Shown here one piece after another: positions 57,419 through 64,000 of a DNA stretch of 64,000 nt. The stretch comes from Mangrovimicrobium sp033283325 (GTDB lineage: Bacteria > Pseudomonadota > Gammaproteobacteria > Pseudomonadales > Halieaceae). Location of the stretch: the NCBI GenBank assembly GCA_033283325.1, contig JAWMQO010000007.1, positions 1-64,000 of the forward strand, written 5' to 3'. Position 1 is the first letter of the stretch, and every line of letters begins with the position of its first letter. The translations under genes and the position numbers were made by a program. The notes beneath the pieces are model-generated. The model saw only the letters and a program-made list of their open reading frames with translations. It made no database searches and was not told the DNA's origin.

Positions 57419-58456
57419 ATGAATGCAGAAGTGAATGAATTGCGCGACTCCGCGCGCCAGGTGATGGATGGAGCAGGACTCGCGGCAGCGGAGGATTCCA
57501 CCTGGCCGCTGGTGGCGGAACTGGGCTGGCTGATGGTCACGGTGCCGGAAGATCTCGGTGGCCTGGGCATGGGCCTGGACGCCGCCTGTGCCCTGCACCT
57601 GGAAATGGGCCGTGGCCTTGCTACCGTACCCTGCCTCTCTGCCCTGCTGGGCATCGAGGCCCTCAGTGGCAGCGATTCCGCGCTCAAGGACACTCATCTT
57701 GAACGCCTGATGACCGGCGAGGAGTTTATCGCCGTGGCGCTGGCCGAACCCTCGGTTCCTGTGGCGCGGGTGGACGGCGACAAACTTGCAGGTACGCTGC
57801 AGGCAGTGCCCTCCGCGGATCGCGCTGACTTCATCCTGGTTTCCGCGGATGACGGCGAACTGCTGACCCTGGTGAGCAAAGCAGCGGTGAAACTCGTAGA
57901 GCAGGCCACCTGGGACAAGACCCGCCGGCTCTTCGACGTGGAGCTGGATGGTGTTGCCATCGACGACTCACTGGTTCTCGCCCGCGGCGACGCCGCGAAA
58001 GCACTGCTGGAGAAGCTCGCTGTACACCGGGACTTCGCCCTTGCCGCCGACGCGGTGGGCGGCGCCGCCGCGCTGCTGGAGATGACGGTCGAATACCTGC
58101 AGACCCGGCGCCAGTTTGGCCGCCCGCTGGCCCTGTTCCAGGCGCTGAAACACCGCTGCGCGGACCTCACGACCCACGTGGAGGCCGCCGAGGCCCTGCT
58201 GATGGCCAATCTGGACCTGCTCGCCGCAGGTGGTGACGCCACCGCACTGGCCTGCGCCGCCAAGGAGCTTTCCGCCGGTACCTATACCCTGGTGGCGGAC
58301 GAGTCCCTGCAGCTGCACGGCGGTATCGGCATGACCTCCGAACACGATTGCCACCTGTTCCTCAAGCGCGCCATGCTCGACGAGCACCTGGGCCGGGGGC
58401 AGGGTGCCTACGCGGAGCTGCTGGCAGATGGACTACTCGCCAATGCGCCCCGGTAG
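57419..58456 (+). CDS. Acyl-CoA dehydrogenase, subunit 2
   Basis: A 345-residue acyl-CoA dehydrogenase-like protein, shorter than usual (about 380) and with a shortened N-terminal domain. It retains LGWLMVTVPEDLGGLGMGL, TVEYLQTRRQFGRPLALFQALKHRCAD (FAD site) and LHGGIGMTSEHDCHLFLKRAM. It follows subunit 1 by 5 bp. In ChsE-type heterotetramers one of the two subunits binds FAD poorly or lacks the catalytic Glu; which one does here needs modelling. Pairing supports a bulky acyl-CoA substrate. Confidence 0.9.
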   Translation: MNAEVNELRDSARQVMDGAGLAAAEDSTWPLVAELGWLMVTVPEDLGGLGMGLDAACALHLEMGRGLATVPCLSALLGIEALSGSDSALKDTHLERLMTGEEFIAVALAEPSVPVARVDGDKLAGTLQAVPSADRADFILVSADDGELLTLVSKAAVKLVEQATWDKTRRLFDVELDGVAIDDSLVLARGDAAKALLEKLAVHRDFALAADAVGGAAALLEMTVEYLQTRRQFGRPLALFQALKHRCADLTTHVEAAEALLMANLDLLAAGGDATALACAAKELSAGTYTLVADESLQLHGGIGMTSEHDCHLFLKRAMLDEHLGRGQGAYAELLADGLLANAPR

Positions 58457-58562
58457 GCTGCTCAACACTGGTGTATACTACGCCGCGCTATGCAGCCCGA
58501 GTCGGCCGGGTATTGGAGCCCGGCCTCTCCCCATTCTTCAACCTTTGAAACGGTAGGTGACT

Positions 58563-59546
58563 ATGTTTTCCGGAATTCTGATTAACAAGGACGATAACGG
58601 CCAGACTGTGGAAGTGGCACAGATCGACGAGGCACAACTGCCCGAGGGCGATGTGACCATCGACGTCGAGTACTCCACGCTGAACTACAAGGACGGCCTC
58701 GCCATCACCGGCAGCTCACCGGTCGTGCGCAGCTTCCCCATGGTTCCCGGCATCGACCTCGCCGGCACCATCACCGCGACCAGCCACCCTGACTGGGCCG
58801 TGGGCGACAAAGTCGTGCTCAACGGCTTTGGCGTGGGTGAAGGCCACTGGGGTGGTCTTGCGCAGAAAGCCCGCCTGAACGGCGACTGGCTGGTGGCGCT
58901 GCCCTCCGAATTCACCGCGAAGCAGGCCATGGCCATCGGCACTGCCGGTTACACCGCGGCCCTGTGCGTAGATGCCCTGGTCAACTACGGCATCACCCCG
59001 GAGCAGGGCGAAGTCCTGGTCACCGGCGCCAGTGGCGGCGTGGGCAGCTTTGCAGTCACCCTGCTGAAGAAGGCCGGCTTCACCGTTGCCGCCTCTACCG
59101 GCAAGGCCTCTGAAGCCGACTACCTGAAGGGGCTCGGTGCGGACACCATCATCGACCGCGCCGAGCTGTCCGAGAAGGGCCGCCCGCTGCAGAAAGAGCG
59201 CTGGGCCGGTGTCGTCGACTCCGTCGGCAGCTTCACCCTGGCCAACGCCTGTGCCCAGACCAAGTACCGCGGCGCAGTTGCCGCCTGCGGCCTGGCCCAG
59301 GGCCCGGACTTCAACACCACCGTGATGCCCTTCATCCTGCGCGGCGTGGCCCTGCTGGGTGTCGACAGCGTAATGGCTCCCCGCGGCCCGCGCATGGCGG
59401 CGTGGAAGCGCCTGGCGGAAAACATCGACGCTGCCGCCCTGGACCTTATCGCCCAGGAAATCAGCCTCGCTGAAGCGGTAGACGCCGCCAAGGGCCTGCT
59501 GGAAGGCAAGGTGCGCGGCCGCATCGTGGTTGACGTCAACAAGTAA
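58563..59546 (+). CDS. acuI: Acryloyl-CoA reductase
   Basis: A 327-residue medium-chain reductase of the AcuI/YhdH family, reducing acryloyl-CoA to propionyl-CoA with NADPH. Family motifs include EAQLPEGDVTIDVEYSTLN-type start (short form LPEGDV), NYKDGLAITG, FPMVPGIDLAG, GTAGYTAALCV and TGASGGVGSFAVTLLKKAG (nucleotide fold). ATG 58563 is chosen; GTG 58557 would add two residues. It protects from toxic acryloyl-CoA made during DMSP or propionate-related metabolism. Same strand as the dehydrogenase genes; followed by the REP doublet. Confidence 0.93.
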   Translation: MFSGILINKDDNGQTVEVAQIDEAQLPEGDVTIDVEYSTLNYKDGLAITGSSPVVRSFPMVPGIDLAGTITATSHPDWAVGDKVVLNGFGVGEGHWGGLAQKARLNGDWLVALPSEFTAKQAMAIGTAGYTAALCVDALVNYGITPEQGEVLVTGASGGVGSFAVTLLKKAGFTVAASTGKASEADYLKGLGADTIIDRAELSEKGRPLQKERWAGVVDSVGSFTLANACAQTKYRGAVAACGLAQGPDFNTTVMPFILRGVALLGVDSVMAPRGPRMAAWKRLAENIDAAALDLIAQEISLAEAVDAAKGLLEGKVRGRIVVDVNK

Positions 59547-59553
59547 GCAAAAC

Positions 59554-59647
59554 ACTGTAGGAGCCCGCTCCGCGGGCGATTCCGGGAGGTCGAATTCTCG
59601 AGAGAATTCTCTCCACGCGGATCGCTCACAGAGTGAGCTCCTACAGT
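59554..59647. repeat. REP doublet (REPIN) between acuI and the acyl-CoA ligase
   Basis: Outer arms ACTGTAGGAGC (59554-59564) and GCTCCTACAGT (59637-59647) are perfect complements. Each end also folds alone (GAGCCCGCTCCGCGGGC type on the left, GCTCACAGAGTGAGC on the right), as in the GTAGGAGC REP elements well known in pseudomonads. Confidence 0.82.
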
Positions 59648-59679
59648 AACCAGCCCAGATAAACAGGACAGCACCCCGT

Positions 59680-61386
59680 ATGGTCAACCCGAACAAGCTC
59701 TCCATCGTCCACGGCATCCCGCTCGAAGACGAACCGGGGCAGGGTGCCCACACGATCCCGGGTTACCTGCGTGAAGTCACGGCGCGCTACGGTGACAGCG
59801 AAGCGCTGGTGATGCACGGCCCCGACGGCGTCCTGCGCTGGACCTACAGGGAGTTTTACCAGCAGAGCATGGCGGTGGCCAAAGCCCTGGTAGCAGCCGG
59901 CGTCGGCAAGGACGCGCGGGTCGGTATCCTGATGACCAATCGCGCGGAGTTTCTCACCGGCCTGTTCGGTACCGCGATGGCCGGCGGTGTCGCCGTCGCC
60001 CTCAGCACCTTCTCCACGCCGGTGGAGCTGGAACATTTGTTGAGAGCATCCGATGTCTCGGTACTCCTGTTCGAGGACCGGGTGCTGAAGAAAGACTTCG
60101 CCGCGATGCTGGCGGAGCTCGAGCCTGCTGTAGCCGGCAGTGCGCCAGGGGCCTTTTCTTCGACGAAATTCCCCTTCCTGCAACGCCTGGTGCAGCTGCC
60201 TGGCATTACCGCGGTGAATGGGCCCGGTGGGCTTGCGGGTGCGTTCGAATCCTACGCGGACTTCATCGCCGCGGGCGCTGCCGTGGACGAGGCGGTCGTT
60301 GAGGCCCGTGCGGCCAGTGTGCAACCCACCGACAGCGGCGGCCTGTTCTTCTCCTCAGGCAGCACCAGTCTGCCAAAGGGCATTCTGCACTCCCAGCGCG
60401 CCTTCACTATCCAGTGGTGGCGCTGGCCGCGCATATCGCTGTTCAACGAGCCGGTGCGCAGCTGGACCAGCAATGGTTTCTTCTGGTCCGGCAATATTTC
60501 CATCATCGTCGGCACCGCCTTCTCCACCGGTGGCGCGATCATCCTGCAACCGCTGTTCGACGCCGAACCGGCCATCGAACTGATCCAGCAGGAAAAAGCG
60601 ACCCTGGTCAACGGCCGTCCCCACCAGTGGGCGCGCTTCCAGGAATCCCCAGGTTGGGAGAGCGCGGATTTCAGCAGCCTGAAGTACATCTTCAACGGCG
60701 ACCTGATGAAGCAGCACCCGACGGTCAATTGCGACTGGCGGGAGCCCATGTCTTTCGGCACTACCGAGACCATGACCATCCTCTCCACCAACCCGATCGA
60801 CGATGACAACTTCGAGCAGCAGCCTGGCAGCTACGGCCTCGCCCTGCCCGGAAACACACTGAAAATCGTCGACCCGCACACCCGTGAGGTAATGCCCCTG
60901 GGCGAGAGCGGTGAACTGTGCATCAAGGGCCCGACCCTGATGAGCCGCTACATCGGCAAATCACCGGAGGAGACCTTCGACGACGAGGGCTACTTCTGCA
61001 CCGGCGACGGCGCTTACCTCGATGAGCGCGGCGTGCTGTTCTGGCAGGGCCGCCTCAACGACATCATCAAGACCGGCGGCGCCAACGTCTCACCCCAGGA
61101 AGTGGACAAGGCAATCTCCCTCTACCCCGGCATCCGCCGCACCCAGACCATCGGCGTACCCCACGAAACACTCAGCGAAATGGTGGTTTCCTGCGTGGTG
61201 CCGGTGGATGGCGCGACGATTGAAGGCCCGGAGTTGATCGCCTACCTCAAGGAGCAGCTGGCCAGCTTCAAGGTGCCCCGTGAAGTGCTGGTGTTCACCG
61301 AGGAGGAGTTCCCGATCACCGGGAACGAGAAGGTCAAGGCGAGCGATGTGAAGGTGCTGGCCTGCAAACGCCTGGGCTTGGCCTGA
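59680..61386 (+). CDS. AMP-dependent acyl-CoA synthetase
   Basis: A 568-residue ligase forming acyl-CoA through an acyl-adenylate. Motifs: SSGSTSLPKG (the ATP loop, about 228-237), FGTTETMT, YFCTGDGAYLDERGVLFWQGRLNDIIKTGGANVSPQEVDKAI and the catalytic Lys region ITGNEKVKASDV. Substrate pocket not assignable. Located after the REP doublet and before an SDR; it could activate a carboxylic acid for the acyl-CoA dehydrogenase upstream. Confidence 0.93.
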   Translation: MVNPNKLSIVHGIPLEDEPGQGAHTIPGYLREVTARYGDSEALVMHGPDGVLRWTYREFYQQSMAVAKALVAAGVGKDARVGILMTNRAEFLTGLFGTAMAGGVAVALSTFSTPVELEHLLRASDVSVLLFEDRVLKKDFAAMLAELEPAVAGSAPGAFSSTKFPFLQRLVQLPGITAVNGPGGLAGAFESYADFIAAGAAVDEAVVEARAASVQPTDSGGLFFSSGSTSLPKGILHSQRAFTIQWWRWPRISLFNEPVRSWTSNGFFWSGNISIIVGTAFSTGGAIILQPLFDAEPAIELIQQEKATLVNGRPHQWARFQESPGWESADFSSLKYIFNGDLMKQHPTVNCDWREPMSFGTTETMTILSTNPIDDDNFEQQPGSYGLALPGNTLKIVDPHTREVMPLGESGELCIKGPTLMSRYIGKSPEETFDDEGYFCTGDGAYLDERGVLFWQGRLNDIIKTGGANVSPQEVDKAISLYPGIRRTQTIGVPHETLSEMVVSCVVPVDGATIEGPELIAYLKEQLASFKVPREVLVFTEEEFPITGNEKVKASDVKVLACKRLGLA

Positions 61387-61553
61387 AGGCCTTTCAACTG
61401 CGCAATCGGCGCCCGGGCGCGTGACAGCGTAGTCCGGGGGCCGCGTTTGATGGCTAATGATAACGGCTAGCCGAAGTATTCCTCCAGGCTTTACAGGCGG
61501 CGCGAAATTATTGAAGCTGCCCACTCCCGCCAAAAAGCCAGGAAAACATAACA

Positions 61554-62402
61554 ATGACTTCGGAAATCACCAGCACCACGCTCAGCCGTGACGCCATCCT
61601 CCTCACCGGCAAGGTCGCCATCGTCACCGGTGGCGGCGCCGGTATTGGCCGTGGCATCGCCATCGGCCTCGCCGAGTTCGGTGCCGACGTTGCGATCATC
61701 GATCGCGATGAAAATGCCGCAGCTACAGTCGCGGCCCTGATCGAAGAGAAGGGCCGCAAGGCGCTGGTAATCAACCTTGATGTGCGCGACCGGGAGGGTA
61801 TCCGGGCAGCGGTTAAGGAAGTGGCGAGCACGCTGGGCACGGCGCAGGTCCTGGTGAACAATGTCGGCGGTACCCGTCGCCTGCCGCTGCTGGAAATGAC
61901 CGACGCGCAAATGGACAAGCAGGTGGACCTCAACCTCAACAGCCTCTTCGCCATGACCCAGGCGGCGGCTGCGGCGATGGTCGAGGCGGGCCTGCCCGGT
62001 TCGATCATCAATGTCGCCAGCATCGAAGCCCTGCGGGCCGCGCCGGGTTACTCGGTCTACGCCGCCTGCAAGGCGGGTATGGTCAACTTTACCCGCACCA
62101 CGGCGCTGGAGCTGTCCGAGCACGGCATCCGGGTGAACGCCATCGCGCCTGATTTCGTGCCCACGGAACTGATGGCGAAGTTCATGCCGGATATCGCCGG
62201 GGAAGAGGCGAAAGCGAACCAGCGGCGCTATATTCCCCTCGGGCGTGCCGGCAATTTCGACGATTGTGCAGGGGCGGCGGTGTTCCTGGCCTCGGACCTG
62301 GCCGCCTACGTGACCGGCACGACACTGTCAGTGGATGGCGGCACCTACGCTTCCAGCGGCTGGACCCGCTCTGGGCAGGGCGGTGATTGGACGCTATATT
62401 AG
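61554..62402 (+). CDS. Short-chain dehydrogenase/reductase
   Basis: A 282-residue classical SDR. TGGGAGIG at the nucleotide site (26-33), Asp after beta-2 (IIDRDEN) suggesting NAD preference, NNVGG, catalytic Ser (NVASIEAL) and YAACK. Substrate unknown. The N-terminal 17 residues extend beyond the typical start. The gene lies in the same direction between the ligase and the LLM-type oxidoreductase. Confidence 0.92.
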   Translation: MTSEITSTTLSRDAILLTGKVAIVTGGGAGIGRGIAIGLAEFGADVAIIDRDENAAATVAALIEEKGRKALVINLDVRDREGIRAAVKEVASTLGTAQVLVNNVGGTRRLPLLEMTDAQMDKQVDLNLNSLFAMTQAAAAAMVEAGLPGSIINVASIEALRAAPGYSVYAACKAGMVNFTRTTALELSEHGIRVNAIAPDFVPTELMAKFMPDIAGEEAKANQRRYIPLGRAGNFDDCAGAAVFLASDLAAYVTGTTLSVDGGTYASSGWTRSGQGGDWTLY

Positions 62403-62548
62403 AGCGCTCCCCGAGAAATTCGCCGCGCACTGGCGAGGTAGCCAGTGCGTAGTCGGGTGCTGAGGTAGGGCAGGCGTCGGCCGTTCATGGTCGATCATCC
62501 CGACGGAAAGGCGATACAAAAAAACCCGCTAACTATAAGGAAAACCCT

Positions 62549-63466
62549 ATGGCGTTTACGCTCAGTCTGACTTTCCCTTTCGACCATATCCAGCAGCCGG
62601 AAGAGTTCACCACCATGGCGGCAGTACACGAGTGCGCCCGGGCGGCGGAGGAGTCCGGCTTCTACTCCGGCACTGTCACCGATCACCCGGTGCCGTCATA
62701 CCGCTGGCTGGACGGCGGCGGCCACTACGCCCAGGACCCCTTCGTCATGCTGTCGATGGTAGCGGCGGTCACCACCACGCTGAAAGTGCAGACCAACATC
62801 ATCGTGCTGCCCTATCGCAATCCCTTTATCACGGCGCGGGCGGTGTCCTCGCTGGATCACTTCTCCAACGGCCGGGTGATCCTCGGCATGGGGGCCGGCT
62901 ACCTGAAGCCTGAATTCAAGGCCCTGGGGGTGGATTTCGACAATCGCAACGACATCATGGACGACCACATCAAGGCGATGAAACTGGCCTGGACCGGTGA
63001 AGACTTCGCCTACGAGGGTATCGGTTACAACGCGGTAGGCAACCGGGTGCTTCCCACGCCGGTACAGAAGCCCCATCCGCCGCTGCTGATCGGCGGGAAT
63101 TCCAAGCGTGCCCTGCGCCGCACGGTGGAACTCGGTGATGCCTGGCACCCCTTCATAGTGCCCAAGATGGTGACCGACACCGCGCGCACCGCGGCGATTT
63201 CCGGCGACGATGACATCGTCGGTTCCATCGAGTACATGAAAGAGCACTGCGAGAAGGTGGGCCGGGAAACGCCACCGCAGGTGATCTGTTCCAGCACCTT
63301 TGCGATCCAGCGCGGCTTCAGCGCCCAGGAGGCCCTGGACGGCTACGAAAACCTGCGCAGCCTCGGCGTCGATGCTTCCGGCGCCAGTATCCAGGCGGAC
63401 ACCCGCGCCGAGTGGTGTGATCTCGCGCGGCAGTTCGGCGAGGAAGTGATCAGCAAGCTGGGCTGA
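62549..63466 (+). CDS. LLM-class oxidoreductase (luciferase-like)
   Basis: A 305-residue TIM-barrel protein of the luciferase-like monooxygenase superfamily, close to the TIGR03619-type group. Features include GTVTDHPVPSYRW, NIIVLPYRNPFITARAVSSLDHFSNGRVILGMGAGYL and PPLLIGGNSKRALRRTVELGDAWHPF. Such enzymes use FMN or F420; the cofactor cannot be determined from the sequence. The gene has AAGGAAAA before ATG 62549 and is followed by a convergent terminator-like hairpin. Confidence 0.9.
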   Translation: MAFTLSLTFPFDHIQQPEEFTTMAAVHECARAAEESGFYSGTVTDHPVPSYRWLDGGGHYAQDPFVMLSMVAAVTTTLKVQTNIIVLPYRNPFITARAVSSLDHFSNGRVILGMGAGYLKPEFKALGVDFDNRNDIMDDHIKAMKLAWTGEDFAYEGIGYNAVGNRVLPTPVQKPHPPLLIGGNSKRALRRTVELGDAWHPFIVPKMVTDTARTAAISGDDDIVGSIEYMKEHCEKVGRETPPQVICSSTFAIQRGFSAQEALDGYENLRSLGVDASGASIQADTRAEWCDLARQFGEEVISKLG

Positions 63467-63480
63467 GTGCCCTGACAGTG

Positions 63481-63500
63481 CGGGGCGCGTTCGCGCCCCG
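63481..63500. terminator. Bidirectional terminator-like hairpin
   Basis: CGGGGCGCG-tt-CGCGCCCCG, a perfect 9-bp stem followed by TTT, between convergent genes ending at 63466 and 63509. Confidence 0.78.
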
Positions 63501-63508
63501 TTTCAATC

Positions 63509-64000
63509 CTACTTCGCGGTGAACTCCAGCAGTCCCGGCGCCAGTGCCGGCCAGCCGATGAACAGCGGGCTGCCGTCCTGCAGCTGCGCCGCGCAGCGGT
63601 CGTTCCACTCCGTGTCTGCCCAGGGTGCCTCCACGTATTCCGAGTGGGGGATGAGCTTGTGCACCCAGTCGCTGGTGGCGCGGGGGTGGCTAAGGTCGCT
63701 CAGGCCGTTACGGTGAATCAGTACCGGCATGGTCAGTTTGGCGAAATCCGCGGGTGACATGCCCGGTACCGGCGAATCCTCCCGGGGCAGGTAGAAGGTC
63801 GCCCAGCGCTCCATGGTCCTGATGAACTCGTCCACGTCCTGGGAGAGGATGATGTCGCGGTTGCGCGGGTTGCGCTCGATCTGCTCGGCGAAGCCCGGCA
63901 GGCTGGCCACCGCTTCCATACCGCCATGGCTGGCGGCGATGCCGTAGTCGCAGCAGTAGTAATAGGCCAGAGAAATCAGGCCCAGGGTGCCGCCGCTGAT
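63509..64000 (-). CDS. Alpha/beta hydrolase, C-terminal part (partial)
   Basis: The frame is open from the window edge (64000) to the stop at 63509, 163 residues. It begins near the nucleophile elbow (SGGTLGLISLAYYY) and contains MPVLIHRNGLSDLSHPRATSDW, which has the position of the acid residue, and the HSEYVEAPWAD segment near the expected catalytic His. Role unknown; the start lies beyond the window. The Met at 63919 is internal, not the start. Confidence 0.75.
   Translation of the reverse strand: MSGGTLGLISLAYYYCCDYGIAASHGGMEAVASLPGFAEQIERNPRNRDIILSQDVDEFIRTMERWATFYLPREDSPVPGMSPADFAKLTMPVLIHRNGLSDLSHPRATSDWVHKLIPHSEYVEAPWADTEWNDRCAAQLQDGSPLFIGWPALAPGLLEFTAK

Overview
The window looks like a chromosomal segment of a GC-rich gammaproteobacterium, most likely a marine or soil Halieaceae/Cellvibrionales-type organism. 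This is inferred from the gene content (TonB receptor, P450s, CoA-transferases, Rieske enzymes, acuI) and from a Pseudomonas-style REP doublet; no rRNA or other phylogenetic marker is present.

Region 1 (1 to about 13.3 kb) is the distal part of a large sedentary integron cassette array. I count 26 attC sites: 24 continuous, one split by an insertion sequence, and one truncated. They delimit 25 cassettes. Most attC sites fall into two families, one of 75 bp and one of 87 bp. Each R'' box is normally the reverse complement of the R' box that opens the same cassette. Genes run left to right, so attI and the integrase should lie upstream of position 1; neither is in the window. Cassettes are AT-rich compared with the rest and mostly encode small membrane, lipoprotein, secreted or zinc-binding proteins of unknown role. 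Recognisable ones include a TIMP/NTR-like secreted protein, a GFA/CENP-V-fold protein, a CoiA-like zinc protein, a DUF3592 protein, a reverse-oriented thiopurine methyltransferase and a toxin-antitoxin cassette with a dead toxin. One cassette is present twice (about 96% identical). An IS3-family element sits inside an attC near the end, and the two half-sites flanking it do not match.

Region 2 (13.5 to 36 kb) is chromosomal and catabolic. It holds a DUF1579-like secreted protein, a DUF3604 protein, an SDR, two AraC regulators, an aldo/keto reductase, a hydantoinase/oxoprolinase pair (HyuB-HyuA) followed by two class III CoA-transferases, two cytochrome P450s (one overlapping its own ferredoxin gene), a TonB-dependent receptor, a ketosteroid-dehydrogenase-like flavoprotein and an enoyl-CoA hydratase. 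The layout suggests uptake, hydroxylation and CoA-dependent breakdown of a hydrophobic, possibly cyclic or steroid-like substrate.

Region 3 (36 to 49 kb) is mainly housekeeping: a DUF3365 haem protein, a MepK-like endopeptidase next to an LdtD-like L,D-transpeptidase, a zinc alcohol dehydrogenase, a CPA1 antiporter, an archaeal-type AMP/thymidine phosphorylase paired with a PRPP-synthetase-like protein, YjdM, SulP, a ribbon-helix-helix protein, thioredoxin 2 and an amphi-Trp protein.

Region 4 (47.7 to 64 kb) returns to CoA-ester catabolism: an SDR that lacks the catalytic Tyr, a nitronate-monooxygenase-family protein, a fused indolepyruvate:ferredoxin oxidoreductase, a VOC protein divergent from a Rieske oxygenase, a Rieske ferredoxin, a two-subunit acyl-CoA dehydrogenase, AcuI, an acyl-CoA ligase, an SDR, an LLM-type oxidoreductase and a partial alpha/beta hydrolase. 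Strong hairpins at 55.45-55.69 kb and a REP doublet at 59.55-59.65 kb punctuate this region.
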